A DNA stretch of 40,672 nucleotides, taken from NCBI GenBank assembly GCA_014727815.1, contig WJMS01000103.1:1-40672 (forward strand). Direction: 5' to 3'. Source of the stretch: a candidate division GN15 bacterium (GTDB lineage: Bacteria; Zixibacteria; MSB-5A5; GN15; FEB-12). The number at the start of each line of letters is the position of its first letter. The first letter of the stretch is position 1. Below, one piece after another: positions 16,558 through 25,106 of the stretch. The notes below the pieces were generated by a model that searched no databases, had not been told where the DNA came from, and worked only from the letters and a program-made list of their open reading frames with translations. A program made the translations under genes and the position numbers.

Positions 16558-17550
16558 TTACCGACCTTCGCGGTCAAGCAGATCAAGAACCATCTGCATA
16601 TCGGTCGGCGGCGGCGCCGACACTTCGACCGGTTCACCCGTGAATGGATGCGTAAACGCCAGCGCGGCGGCATGCAGGGCCTGACGGTCGAGATTCTCGA
16701 GTAGTCTTTGCGCCAGCGGCCGCTCGGGCGCGAAGATACCGCGCAACTGTCTTGACCGGCCGCCGTACTCCGGATCGCCCAATACGGGGTGCCCCAGGTG
16801 GGCGCAGTGCACCCGAATCTGGTGCGTGCGGCCGGTGAGCAGAGACAGCTCGAGCAAATCGAATGAGCGGTAGCGTTCGAGCACCCGATACTCGGTCTGG
16901 GCGGCCCGACCGGTCTGTTCCATCACCGCCATTTTCTTGCGATTGCGTGAAGAACGGCCGATCGGCAGATCGATCAGCCCGGCTCGGTCCCGCATGTGTC
17001 CAAAGACAACCGCGAGATATGTCCGCTTCAACGTGCGCGTCTGAATGGCCTCCTGCAAAGCGGCGTACGCCTCCTCGCGCTTGGCCACAACCAGCAGGCC
17101 CGAGGTGTGTTTGTCGAGACGGTGAACGATTCCCGGACGGTCGGCGCCTGAGCCGGATGGCAGGGATTGGAAATGGTGTATCAGGGCGTTGACCAGCGTC
17201 CCCGAATAGTTGCCGGGGGCCGGGTGCGTGACCAGTCCCGGCGGCTTGTTGACCACGGCCAGGTAGTCATCCTCGAAGAGTATCTCTATCGGGATATTCT
17301 CCGGCGCCAGATCGGTCTGTTCGGTCGGCGGAATGTGGATCGCAATCTGCTCCCCACCGGTCAGTTTGGTGCGCGGCGGAACCTCCCGCCCATCGAGCCG
17401 AATCAGGCCGTCGGTCAGCAGCTTCTGGATCCGCGTGCGAGAAAGGCCGACCTCATCGAGATCGGCCAGATAGCTGTCGATTCGGATAGGTTGGACCGAA
17501 TCGGGAACGGTATGCTCGAGTGTGCGCCCCTGTTCGCGGTCGGCGGTCAT
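16558..17550 (-). CDS. rluD: RluA/RluD-family 23S rRNA pseudouridine synthase
   Basis: 330 residues: an N-terminal S4 RNA-binding domain (about 22-75; IDSYLADLDEVGLSRTRIQK) and a pseudouridine synthase catalytic domain (about 88-310). The catalytic aspartate is Asp146 in GIVHRLDKHTSGLLVVAK; LTGRTHQIRVHCAHLGHPVLGD and HAAALAFTHPFTGE are also family landmarks. The S4 domain plus this size fits RluD (helix 69 of 23S rRNA), though RluC cannot be excluded. Starts 9 bases after the pdxJ-like stop. Confidence 0.92.
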   Translation of the reverse strand: MTADREQGRTLEHTVPDSVQPIRIDSYLADLDEVGLSRTRIQKLLTDGLIRLDGREVPPRTKLTGGEQIAIHIPPTEQTDLAPENIPIEILFEDDYLAVVNKPPGLVTHPAPGNYSGTLVNALIHHFQSLPSGSGADRPGIVHRLDKHTSGLLVVAKREEAYAALQEAIQTRTLKRTYLAVVFGHMRDRAGLIDLPIGRSSRNRKKMAVMEQTGRAAQTEYRVLERYRSFDLLELSLLTGRTHQIRVHCAHLGHPVLGDPEYGGRSRQLRGIFAPERPLAQRLLENLDRQALHAAALAFTHPFTGEPVEVSAPPPTDMQMVLDLLDREGR

Positions 17551-17559
17551 GACGGAGTC

Positions 17560-18288
17560 CTACGACTGCGGCGCGGACCGAATGATCTGGATGAGATCGG
17601 TGACCGCCTGCGTGAGACCGACCATCAGCGCCCGGCTGATCACCGCATGCCCGACCACGAACTCATCGATATTCCCCAGCTCAACCAGCGATTCGATATT
17701 CTTGTAGCTGAGCCCGCCCCCGGCCCGCACCCGCATGCCGGCTTTGTTGGCCGCCTGGGCGGCGGTATCGATCCGATCGAGCCCTTCCTGGGCCTGGTCG
17801 ATCGTGCGGGCGTCGGAATACTCCCGGCAGTTGATCAGGATCGCCGATGCCCCCGCTTTACCGGCGCCCTTGACCAATTCCGGCTCCGGTTCCACGAGAA
17901 AACAGGTACTGATCCCTGCCCCACGAAACCGGGCGGTGATCTCGCCGTAGTCGACCGGCGCCGAGGCGAAGTCGATACCCGATACCGGCGTGTCGCTGTC
18001 GGCGTGGTCGTTGACGAAAGTCACCATCCACGGGCGCACCTCCAGTGCCTTGTCGATCAGCGTATCGACCGGTGGCAGTTCGAGCGCCAGGCGCGTGCGG
18101 ACCAGTTCCCGAAGGATATACATGTCGCGCTCGCGGAGATACTTGCGGTCCCGGCGCAGCTGCATCGCGATTGCATCGGCCCCCGCCAACTCGGCCAGCA
18201 CGACCATCTGGGCCGGATCCGGATCCTTCATCCCCCGCATTTTTCGCAATACCGCTACCGGGTCAACCCGGATAGTTAGTGATGCCAC
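17560..18288 (-). CDS. PdxJ-family protein lacking the catalytic histidines
   Basis: Full-length homologue of pyridoxine 5'-phosphate synthase (242 residues), aligning almost without gaps to E. coli PdxJ: VLRKMRG, DPDPAQ, AELAGADAI, LRRDRKYLRERDMYILR, RLALEL, YSDARTIDQAQ, VGHAVISRALMVGL. The active site is strongly changed. NIDH becomes RVDP (residues 7-10); the catalytic His of HLREDRRHI is Gln43 and its last His is Tyr50; the catalytic His of NAGHGL is Gly191. Glu70, Arg45 and the phosphate-site Gly213-His214 remain. A true PNP synthase reaction therefore seems unlikely, while phosphate-ligand binding may persist. The GTG at 18288 (AGGGG 5 bases upstream) matches the family N-terminus better than the TTG at 18309. 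It lies between rsmA and the rluD-like gene. Confidence 0.85.
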   Translation of the reverse strand: MASLTIRVDPVAVLRKMRGMKDPDPAQMVVLAELAGADAIAMQLRRDRKYLRERDMYILRELVRTRLALELPPVDTLIDKALEVRPWMVTFVNDHADSDTPVSGIDFASAPVDYGEITARFRGAGISTCFLVEPEPELVKGAGKAGASAILINCREYSDARTIDQAQEGLDRIDTAAQAANKAGMRVRAGGGLSYKNIESLVELGNIDEFVVGHAVISRALMVGLTQAVTDLIQIIRSAPQS

Positions 18289-18336
18289 GGTTACCCCTAT
18301 ACTCGTCAAGCGATTGTGTCTGTCAGTGTTGTGCTG

Positions 18337-19128
18337 TTATACGATGGTACGGGCGCGAAGATGCTTCGTCAACGCCAAAAACTGCTCGATTGTCACCTGC
18401 TCGGCGCGAACAGTCGCCGGCAGCGACATCTCCTCGAGCACCTCGCGCACCGTCTCGGCCCGGACATGAAAGGCTCGCGAGAGGTTGTTGGTCAGTTGTT
18501 TGCGACGCTGCGCGAAAGCCGCCCGGACGACACTGCGGAAGATGCCTTCATGTTCGATTGCCGGCGCTTCATGCGGGTACAGCGTAATGACCGACGACGT
18601 CACACCCGGCGGCGGCTCGAATGCAATCGGGGAGACATCAAATGCGATCGCGGGATCGAAATGCAGTTGGGTGAAGATCGACAGCGGCGACCAGGCTTTG
18701 GAATCAGGCGAAGCCGCCAGCCGCTCGGCCAGTTCCTTTTGCACCATGAAGATCGCCCGGTCGATCGACTCCCGGTGTTCCAGACACCACTCGATCACCG
18801 GCGAGGTGAGATTGTACGGTAGATTCCCGACCAGCGCAAATCGCTCGCTTTCCGGACGCCAGTTCAGGAAATCGGCGTTTATGATTGTCACATGCGGATA
18901 TGCGGCAAAGCGTTTCTCGAGGGCGGGAATCAGGTCGCGATCGAATTCTACCGCCGTAACGCGTGCGCCTTTGTCGGCCAGGCCAGTGGTCAACACACCC
19001 TGCCCCGGACCTACCTCGACAATAGCCTCATCCGGTTGCGGTGCAATAACACCGATCAGGCGGTCGAGGACATCAGTCGAGGAGAGAAAGTGCTGCCCGA
19101 GTCGCTTTTTGACACGGTAGCCGCCCAT
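18337..19128 (-). CDS. rsmA: 16S rRNA (A1518/A1519) dimethyltransferase RsmA (KsgA)
   Basis: Dimethylates two adjacent adenosines in helix 45 of 16S rRNA late in 30S assembly. 263 residues: KKRLGQHFL at the N-terminus, the SAM motif VEVGPGQGVLTTGL, the acidic VTAVEFDRDL, INADFLNW and the catalytic NLPYN (Asn102-Tyr105), then the C-terminal helical domain with AAFAQRRKQLTNNL. The start is 3 bases from the tatD stop, and the pdxJ-like gene follows after 48 bases. The metG-tatD-rsmA order is widely conserved. Confidence 0.96.
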   Translation of the reverse strand: MGGYRVKKRLGQHFLSSTDVLDRLIGVIAPQPDEAIVEVGPGQGVLTTGLADKGARVTAVEFDRDLIPALEKRFAAYPHVTIINADFLNWRPESERFALVGNLPYNLTSPVIEWCLEHRESIDRAIFMVQKELAERLAASPDSKAWSPLSIFTQLHFDPAIAFDVSPIAFEPPPGVTSSVITLYPHEAPAIEHEGIFRSVVRAAFAQRRKQLTNNLSRAFHVRAETVREVLEEMSLPATVRAEQVTIEQFLALTKHLRARTIV

Positions 19129-19131
19129 GAG

Positions 19132-19908
19132 CTAATCTCCGAAGGTTTCAACGAGACCGTAGAGTTTGCGGCAGGTACGGTCAGTCACCCGCTCGGCCTC
19201 TGACACCGAGACACCGTGCAACTCGGCGAGTTTCTCGCACGTGTATCTTACATACGCCGGGTAATTGGTCTTGCCACGATACGGCACCGGTGTAAGAAAA
19301 GGCGCATCGGTCTCGATAATAATCTTCTCCAGCGGCGTCTCGGCGGCGGTGCGCGCCATCGAGGCCTTCTTGTAGGTGATCACACCACCGACTGAGATGA
19401 CAAAGCCAAGTGCAATCACCCGGTCGGCATCATTGGCGTCACCCGGAAAGCAGTGAAACACGCCGCCGGCCAGTGAATCGGCGTATCGCCTGACGACTTC
19501 GAGAGTCGGCTCAAACGACTCGCGAGTATGGATGACGATCGGTTTTGACAATTCGCTCGCCAGTTCCAGCTGTTGCTCGAACACTTGGTGCTGTACCGGC
19601 CGTGGTGACAGGTCACGGTAGAAATCGAGTCCGATCTCACCGATCGCAACCACCTTCGGGTGTGCGGCAAGATCACGAAGCCTGTCGATATAGTCCTTCG
19701 GCGCTCTGGCGGCGTCGTGCGGATGATACCCGACTGTCGCATAGAGACCGTCAAAGCGCTCGGCCAGCTCAATACACTTCTTCGAGGACTCAAGATCGAT
19801 ACCGATATTGACGATCGTGTGGACACCGGCGTCGACAGCATCGCGCACGGCCTCTTCCCGCCGACCGTCGTATGTATCGAAGTAAAGATGGCAGTGCGAA
19901 TCAATCAT
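19132..19908 (-). CDS. tatD: TatD-family metal-dependent deoxyribonuclease
   Basis: TIM-barrel metallohydrolase of 258 residues, usually annotated as a 3'-5' DNase. Metal ligands are visible: MIDSHCHL (His5, His7), GEIGLDFYRD (Glu), IHTRES (His), GVFHCFPGD (His) and ETDAPFLTP (Asp). The ATG overlaps the metG stop by one base (TGATG), so translation is probably coupled. The YcfH/YabD subgroup is typically found beside metG and rsmA, as here. Confidence 0.93.
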   Translation of the reverse strand: MIDSHCHLYFDTYDGRREEAVRDAVDAGVHTIVNIGIDLESSKKCIELAERFDGLYATVGYHPHDAARAPKDYIDRLRDLAAHPKVVAIGEIGLDFYRDLSPRPVQHQVFEQQLELASELSKPIVIHTRESFEPTLEVVRRYADSLAGGVFHCFPGDANDADRVIALGFVISVGGVITYKKASMARTAAETPLEKIIIETDAPFLTPVPYRGKTNYPAYVRYTCEKLAELHGVSVSEAERVTDRTCRKLYGLVETFGD

Positions 19909-21830
19909 CAGGAAACGCCGGCGCCGGGCGGCAGGTCACCATCGGGGGTCACCACAAACAGACTGTCCTTCGACTTCGCCGCTAGCAGCATCCCGCGTGA
20001 CTCCACCCCGCGGATTTTGGCGGGTTTCAGGTTGGCAACGACGATAATCTTTCGCCCGACCATCTGCTCGGGCGTGTAGTGCTGGGCGATGCCGGCAACT
20101 ATCTGGCGCTTCTCTTTGCCCAGACTGATCTGCAGTTTGAGCAGCTTGTCGGCGCCCTCGACCCGCTCGGCTTCGAGCACTTCGGCGACTTTCAATTGCA
20201 CCTTGCCGAACTCACTGATATCGAGCAGCCCATCGTCGGACGTCGCTTCCGGCGGCGCCACCGTTTCGGTCTTCTTGACCTTCTTGGCCTCGAGCCGCGG
20301 AAAGAGCGGCTGGTCGAAGGTCAGCGCGGTCCCCGGCACGAGTGAGAAAAACGTCATGGCGTCATCGAGCGTGCGGGTGGCATCATCCAGGCCGAAAATA
20401 CGGCGAAGGTCGGTCATCTTGGTCGGCATGACCGGATACAGCACGATCGAGATGATCCGCAACGCTTCACAGCAGGCATACAGGATGCCGCCGAGACTAT
20501 CACGGTCACCCGACTTGGCCAGTTTCCAGGGCGCCGTGTCATTGAAAAACTTGTTTGCGGCACGCGACAGGTTCAGGCCCTCGGTGATCGCGGCGTGCAC
20601 GCGGAAATGCTTGATATGTCCATACGCCGTCGTTGCACACTTTTCAGCCGCCTGCATCAGGACATCAAGTCCGTCGATCGGCTTGTGCGGTTCCGGTAGC
20701 TTGCCGTCGAAGTGTGTCTGAACCATCTTCACAACGCGTGAGACGAGATTGCCCAGATCGTTGGCAAGATCGCTGTTGTACTGCGTGACAAAGCGACTGG
20801 CCTGAATGTCGCCATCTACCCCGAACGGGTACTGTGACAGAATCAGATACCGGGAGGCATCAACCCCGAACTCATCAACCATGTCATCGGGAGGAATCTG
20901 GTTGCCAAGTGATTTTGACATTTTCTCGCCATCGACTGTGAAAAAGCCGTGCAGGAAGAGCGTGTCGGGCAGCTTTTCCCCGGCCGCCATCAGCATCGCC
21001 GGCCAGTACAGGCAGTGAAACTTGAGGATGTCTTTACCCAGCAGATGCACCACTTCACCGTTGGTCCACCACTTGGCAAACTTCTGCGGATCATCGCCGT
21101 AGCCGATTGCCGAAATGTAATTCGAGAGCGCATCGACCCAGACATAAGCCACCTGGCTCTCGTCGAACGTCAGCGGAATGCCCCACTTGACCCGCTCGCG
21201 GGAGAGCGAAAAGTCGGGCAGGTCCTGGTCGATCAGGCCCAGCACCTCGCGACGGCGCTCCTCGGGAAGGATGACCAGTTCGTTGGCTTCGATACGCCGT
21301 TTGATCTCCGGCAAAAACGCGGTCAGGCGGAAGAAGTAGTTTTTCTCCTTGACCTTTTCGGGCGGCTTGCGATGGTACGGGCAGAGGCCGTCCTCGAGCT
21401 CTTTCTCGGTCAGGAATTTCTCACACCCGGTGCAATACAGTCCTTCATAGTAATCGGAGTAGACCACATCACGGCCATCGTCGGTCCTGGCCGTCCGCAT
21501 GGCATCGAGGATCTTTTGCACGGCTTTCTTGTGGCGGTCCGAGGTGGTCCGGATGAAATCATCGTAGTGAATGCCCAGCGTCTGCCAGGCGTTGATGAAC
21601 GTCGCGACCGTTCGGTCACAGAACTCCTGCTCGCTCAATCCGGCGGCAGCGGCCGCTTCGGCGACTTTGGAACCATGTTCGTCAGTGCCGGTGAGAAAAA
21701 ACGCCTCGCGGGCGGCCTGACGGTGCCAGCGCGCAATCACATCGGCCGCTACAGTCGTGTACGCGTGCCCGATGTGCGGGCGGTCATTGACATAATAGAT
21801 GGGGGTGGTGATATAAAAGGGACGCTGCAC
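19908..21830 (-). CDS. metG: Methionyl-tRNA synthetase
   Basis: Class I aminoacyl-tRNA synthetase, 640 residues. HIGH is present as written (residues 19-22, ITTPIYYVNDRPHIGHAYTT); the KMSKS loop is EKMSKSLGNQIPPDD; the connective-peptide zinc knuckle is reduced (CTGCEKFLTEKELEDGLCPYH, with His in place of the fourth Cys). An anticodon-binding helical domain follows, then a Lys/Glu-rich linker at about 500-530 and a C-terminal tRNA-binding OB domain (about 535-640; VAEVLEAERVEGADKLLKLQ, ANLKPAKIRGVESRGMLLAA), which makes the enzyme dimeric in relatives. 23 bases separate it from ricT. Confidence 0.97.
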   Translation of the reverse strand: MQRPFYITTPIYYVNDRPHIGHAYTTVAADVIARWHRQAAREAFFLTGTDEHGSKVAEAAAAAGLSEQEFCDRTVATFINAWQTLGIHYDDFIRTTSDRHKKAVQKILDAMRTARTDDGRDVVYSDYYEGLYCTGCEKFLTEKELEDGLCPYHRKPPEKVKEKNYFFRLTAFLPEIKRRIEANELVILPEERRREVLGLIDQDLPDFSLSRERVKWGIPLTFDESQVAYVWVDALSNYISAIGYGDDPQKFAKWWTNGEVVHLLGKDILKFHCLYWPAMLMAAGEKLPDTLFLHGFFTVDGEKMSKSLGNQIPPDDMVDEFGVDASRYLILSQYPFGVDGDIQASRFVTQYNSDLANDLGNLVSRVVKMVQTHFDGKLPEPHKPIDGLDVLMQAAEKCATTAYGHIKHFRVHAAITEGLNLSRAANKFFNDTAPWKLAKSGDRDSLGGILYACCEALRIISIVLYPVMPTKMTDLRRIFGLDDATRTLDDAMTFFSLVPGTALTFDQPLFPRLEAKKVKKTETVAPPEATSDDGLLDISEFGKVQLKVAEVLEAERVEGADKLLKLQISLGKEKRQIVAGIAQHYTPEQMVGRKIIVVANLKPAKIRGVESRGMLLAAKSKDSLFVVTPDGDLPPGAGVS

Positions 21831-21853
21831 CGGTCCGCTCCATGGTAAGCGGG

Positions 21854-22750
21854 CTACTGCCCGTTGGTGGTTTCGTCAAGATCGTCGAGCTGACTCGGAT
21901 CGACCTCTTCGCCATTGGTCGGCGGCGTGACACTGACCGATTGCCGCTGACCGACTTTCTCCTTGATATCGCCGGGGGCCACGCGGAAAGTCAACCGGTC
22001 CTCGGTGACAATTATCGCTTCTTCGTTAAACACGTCAATCCGCTCGATCACGCCATCGCCCTTGGTGGTCCTGATCGCCGTCCCGGGCGACGGGAACCTG
22101 GCCTTGGCCGACTGATACAATTCATTCTCGTACCGCAGACAGCACAGCAGTCGGCCGCAGTTGCCCGAGATTTTGCTGGGATTGAGCGGAAGGTCCTGTT
22201 CGCGGGCATGCGAGGTCGAGATCGGCACAAATTCCTTGATATGCGAATTGCAGCACTGCTGCCGCCCGCAGATACCATAGCCGCCGATCCGCCGCGCTTC
22301 ATCGCGCACACCAATCTGGCGTAACTCGATCCGCGTGCGATAGCGCGAGGCCAGGTCGCGGACCAGCGCCCGGAAATCGACCCGATGGTCGGCCGTAAAA
22401 TAGAACGTTATCTTGTTGCCGTCGAACTGGCACTCCACATCCACGATCTTCATCGTCAGGCCATGCTTCTTGACCAGCCCGATGATCTCGCCCTTGTAAG
22501 TGATTTCGTTCTCCTTGAGTTCGCGGAAACGGGCCATGTCTTCGTCGCCGGCCGGACGCAGGATCGAACGGGGTCGGTTGGCTGATGCGATCTCGTCGCC
22601 ATCCTCGATCAAGGTGTTGATCCAACCAATGTCTTCACCCTGCTCGGCCTGAGTGATCACATGGTCATCGGGTTTGAGCGAGTGATGGTACGTATTGAAA
22701 AAGTACTCCTTGCGGGAGCCTTTGAATTCAACCAGGTAGAGTTCTGCCAT
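21854..22750 (-). CDS. ricT: RicT/YaaT-like PSP1-domain protein
   Basis: 298 residues with the PSP1 domain (about 60-145) and the conserved cysteine cluster: Cys161 and Cys166-Cys167 in GICGRQQCCNSH, Cys198 and Cys203-Cys204 in GNCGRLLCCLRYE. In Bacillus subtilis the YaaT/RicT complex binds Fe-S clusters and helps RNase Y-dependent mRNA maturation. The gene follows holB directly, as it does there, so orthology is likely even though no RNase Y or RicA/RicF partners are in this window. The C-terminal 40 residues (SVSVTPPTNGEEVDPSQL) are acidic and probably disordered. Confidence 0.9.
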   Translation of the reverse strand: MAELYLVEFKGSRKEYFFNTYHHSLKPDDHVITQAEQGEDIGWINTLIEDGDEIASANRPRSILRPAGDEDMARFRELKENEITYKGEIIGLVKKHGLTMKIVDVECQFDGNKITFYFTADHRVDFRALVRDLASRYRTRIELRQIGVRDEARRIGGYGICGRQQCCNSHIKEFVPISTSHAREQDLPLNPSKISGNCGRLLCCLRYENELYQSAKARFPSPGTAIRTTKGDGVIERIDVFNEEAIIVTEDRLTFRVAPGDIKEKVGQRQSVSVTPPTNGEEVDPSQLDDLDETTNGQ

Positions 22751-22778
22751 GATAGTAATCCACTATATATCAAAACGG

Positions 22779-23948
22779 TCAGGCAACGGCTGCACCGTGT
22801 TCGGCGCGGCGGATGGCTGACCGCAGTTTAATCACCAGGGCTGCTAACGCCGTATGAATATGCACGTTACGTCGAAGGTCGGCAAGGGTATTCTTGATCT
22901 CCGCTGTCATCTCCTCGGCCAATGATCCGAATTCGAACGGCCTGCTCAGAGCGATCAGGCGTTCCTCGAAATCGACATTGGTCAATCCCGAGCCGTCTCC
23001 CACGACCGCATAGTACGCGCAGTCCCGTATCAGCGACTGCCATAACTCCAGCACCTGCTCGATATCGCCGAGTCCGCGCGAAGCAAGCTGCTCGTACACG
23101 ACCTGCATGACCTCGCCGCCACCCGGCTGAAACAGGAGTTTGAAAATGAGCCAGCCGAGCGAGCGGGTCGATCCCTCCTCGGTTGCGTCCACGTCGGCCA
23201 GCAGTACCGCCCGACCGGGGAGGCCTTCGGAGAGCCGGGCGGCCAGGATAGCGCGTCGCTCAGAAAGCTCGTAGCGCTCCTGCAAGTAGCCGGAAATCAG
23301 CTTCTCGGGCACCCGGCTCAAGCGAACCATCTGCGCCCGGGACTGGATGGTTGGCAGCAGGCTGTCCGGTCGTTCGGCCGTGAGGATAATCACCGTGCGC
23401 GGCGGCGGCTCCTCGATCATCTTGAGAAGTGAATCGGCGGCATCGGGGCGCGCGCGCTCCATCCGGTCGAACAGCACCACCCGGGTCTGGCCCTCGGTGG
23501 CACGACGGCTGAGTCGATGTTTGATATCGACTGCGGTTTCGATACGGATGTAGACTGACTTTTCCTCGTTAGGCAGAGCCAGTGGTTCGTCGCGACGACG
23601 CTCAAGATAGGCGTTTATCTGGTCGTACCGCTCGGGGTCCTTCTTGTACGGCTGCAGCGGCACGACCGGAAAGAAGCCCTCGAAATTGCCGTGGGCAATC
23701 GCTCGGCAGTGGCGGCACACGCGGCATGGTCGGACCGTACGGTTGCCCTCGCCGTCGATATCATCAATGGGCTGTTCGCAGTTCAGCAGCGACGTAAAGG
23801 CCAGCGTCATCGCCCAATGGCCGGCGCCGTAAGGACCGCTGAAGAGATACGTCGAGGCGACCCGGTCGTTAAGAAACGATCGGCTCAGGATCGACCAGGC
23901 CCGCGGCTGGGCCGCGATGATGTCAAACTGGTTATCAGAGGGCTTCAA
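22779..23948 (-). CDS. holB: DNA polymerase III delta-prime subunit
   Basis: Clamp-loader subunit of the AAA+ fold. Visible: FDIIAAQPRAWSILSRSF, the P-loop position SGPYGAGHWAMTLAF, a four-Cys zinc module (Cys in LLNCEQ, then CRVCRHC), VVLFDRMERARPDAADSLLKMIEEPP (the box VII-like region) and LLPTIQSRAQ at sensor 1. The P-loop Lys is His and the usual SRC is SRA, consistent with a non-hydrolysing delta-prime. The start is uncertain: TTG at 23948 (MKPSDNQFD) gives 389 residues and a 14-base overlap with the preceding gene; the frame is open to 23999. The holB-ricT-metG-tatD-rsmA order matches that of Firmicutes with genes missing. Confidence 0.88.
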   Translation of the reverse strand: MKPSDNQFDIIAAQPRAWSILSRSFLNDRVASTYLFSGPYGAGHWAMTLAFTSLLNCEQPIDDIDGEGNRTVRPCRVCRHCRAIAHGNFEGFFPVVPLQPYKKDPERYDQINAYLERRRDEPLALPNEEKSVYIRIETAVDIKHRLSRRATEGQTRVVLFDRMERARPDAADSLLKMIEEPPPRTVIILTAERPDSLLPTIQSRAQMVRLSRVPEKLISGYLQERYELSERRAILAARLSEGLPGRAVLLADVDATEEGSTRSLGWLIFKLLFQPGGGEVMQVVYEQLASRGLGDIEQVLELWQSLIRDCAYYAVVGDGSGLTNVDFEERLIALSRPFEFGSLAEEMTAEIKNTLADLRRNVHIHTALAALVIKLRSAIRRAEHGAAVA

Positions 23949-25095
23949 ACTTGATCCATTCGACCGGATCGAGCGCTTCCCGACCCGCCCGCAGTTCAAA
24001 CCGAACTTCGCCGTTGTCTCCCGACGTCCCCAGCGAGCTGCCGCCCGCCAGGTGTTGTCCTTCGGAGACGTTCACCCGGCCCAGTCCGGCATAGGTGGTG
24101 TAGTGTCGACTGTCATGTCTGATAATAACGAAATTGCCGTAGCCGCGCAAATTGCCGGTGTAGGCGACTGTTCCCGATGCTACCAGTCGCACCGGCACGC
24201 CTGCCTTGCCTTTGATAACAATTCCCGGCGAATAAGATTTGAGCCGCGTGATCTTGTCGGTCGACAGCCCAAACGGCACAATCACTTTGCCGTTGTGTGG
24301 CATTCGTAACTGCCCCTTCAAAGCGGCGAAAACCGATGGGGCGACATCGGTCTGCGGATACTGATTCTGCCGGGAGGCTTCCTCGAGCCGCGCGATGATC
24401 TTCTCCATGTCCGCCGCGGCCTGCCGCAGGGTCAACATCCGGTCGGCCTCGTCCTGCTTGAGCCGCTTCAGGCGATCCAGGGACCGTTCGGTCTTCTCTT
24501 TCTGACTCTGCCCCAGCGAGTAGCTGATTTCTTTCTCTTTCTTGAGATTGGTGACCAGTTTGCGCTGGCCGGTCAGATCTTCCAGGTCTTCCACCGACTC
24601 TGCCAGATACAACTCGGCCTGCTCCACATTGCCCGACTCAAACCCGGCCACGGCAGTCAAATACACGACTTTGCGGTGCATTGCCAGCTCGCCGTTGGGC
24701 TGTTCAACCGGTGACAGCTCGGTCCGCCGGGTAGCGAAATAGCTCTGGCGGATATTGCCGAGGTAGCGACGGCGGGTCTGCTCGAAGAGCGCTTCGTGAG
24801 CGGCCAGGCGATCTTCGGACTGCCCTATCGCGCTCTTGAGGTCGTTCAGCTCACGGTTGAGCCGTCCGATCAGTTTGCGGTCGGAGGCGATCCGCTGATC
24901 ATACTCCGACATCTGCCGGGTCACTTTTTCCTCTACCGACCGAAGCGAGTCCAGCCGGCGCTGGCTGTCCTGGACATCCTGTTTGATCTGTTCCAGTTCC
25001 TTCTTCTGGTCGAGGATATCGCCGGTGTCCTGGGCGGAGCCGTTTGTCACACCGGACAACAGAACCACTAGTGTTATCATGACTGCTCGTCTCAT
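23935..25095 (-). CDS. EnvC-like murein hydrolase activator with degenerate LytM domain
   Basis: 386 residues. A signal peptide (about 1-21, ending GSAQ) is followed by long coiled coils (about 28-105 and 170-245) and a LytM/M23 domain at about 265-380. The zinc ligands of active M23 enzymes are missing: the HxGxD-type motif reads YSPGIVIKG, the H-x-H region reads HYTTYAGL and the last His region reads VRFELR. This is the pattern of EnvC, which does not cut peptidoglycan itself but activates periplasmic amidases under FtsEX control. ftsX and ftsE lie immediately upstream in the same run (11-base gap), supporting that role. The target amidase is not in the window. Confidence 0.88.
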   Translation of the reverse strand: MRRAVMITLVVLLSGVTNGSAQDTGDILDQKKELEQIKQDVQDSQRRLDSLRSVEEKVTRQMSEYDQRIASDRKLIGRLNRELNDLKSAIGQSEDRLAAHEALFEQTRRRYLGNIRQSYFATRRTELSPVEQPNGELAMHRKVVYLTAVAGFESGNVEQAELYLAESVEDLEDLTGQRKLVTNLKKEKEISYSLGQSQKEKTERSLDRLKRLKQDEADRMLTLRQAAADMEKIIARLEEASRQNQYPQTDVAPSVFAALKGQLRMPHNGKVIVPFGLSTDKITRLKSYSPGIVIKGKAGVPVRLVASGTVAYTGNLRGYGNFVIIRHDSRHYTTYAGLGRVNVSEGQHLAGGSSLGTSGDNGEVRFELRAGREALDPVEWIKFEAL

Positions 25096-25106
25096 ATCTT
25101 CATCAC

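Noticed and set aside
17167-18279. Open plus-strand frame of 370 codons antisense to the rluD-like and pdxJ-like genes
   Set aside because: It spans two well-supported genes on the other strand, is Arg/Asp/His rich without any domain pattern, and is typical of GC-rich antisense frames.
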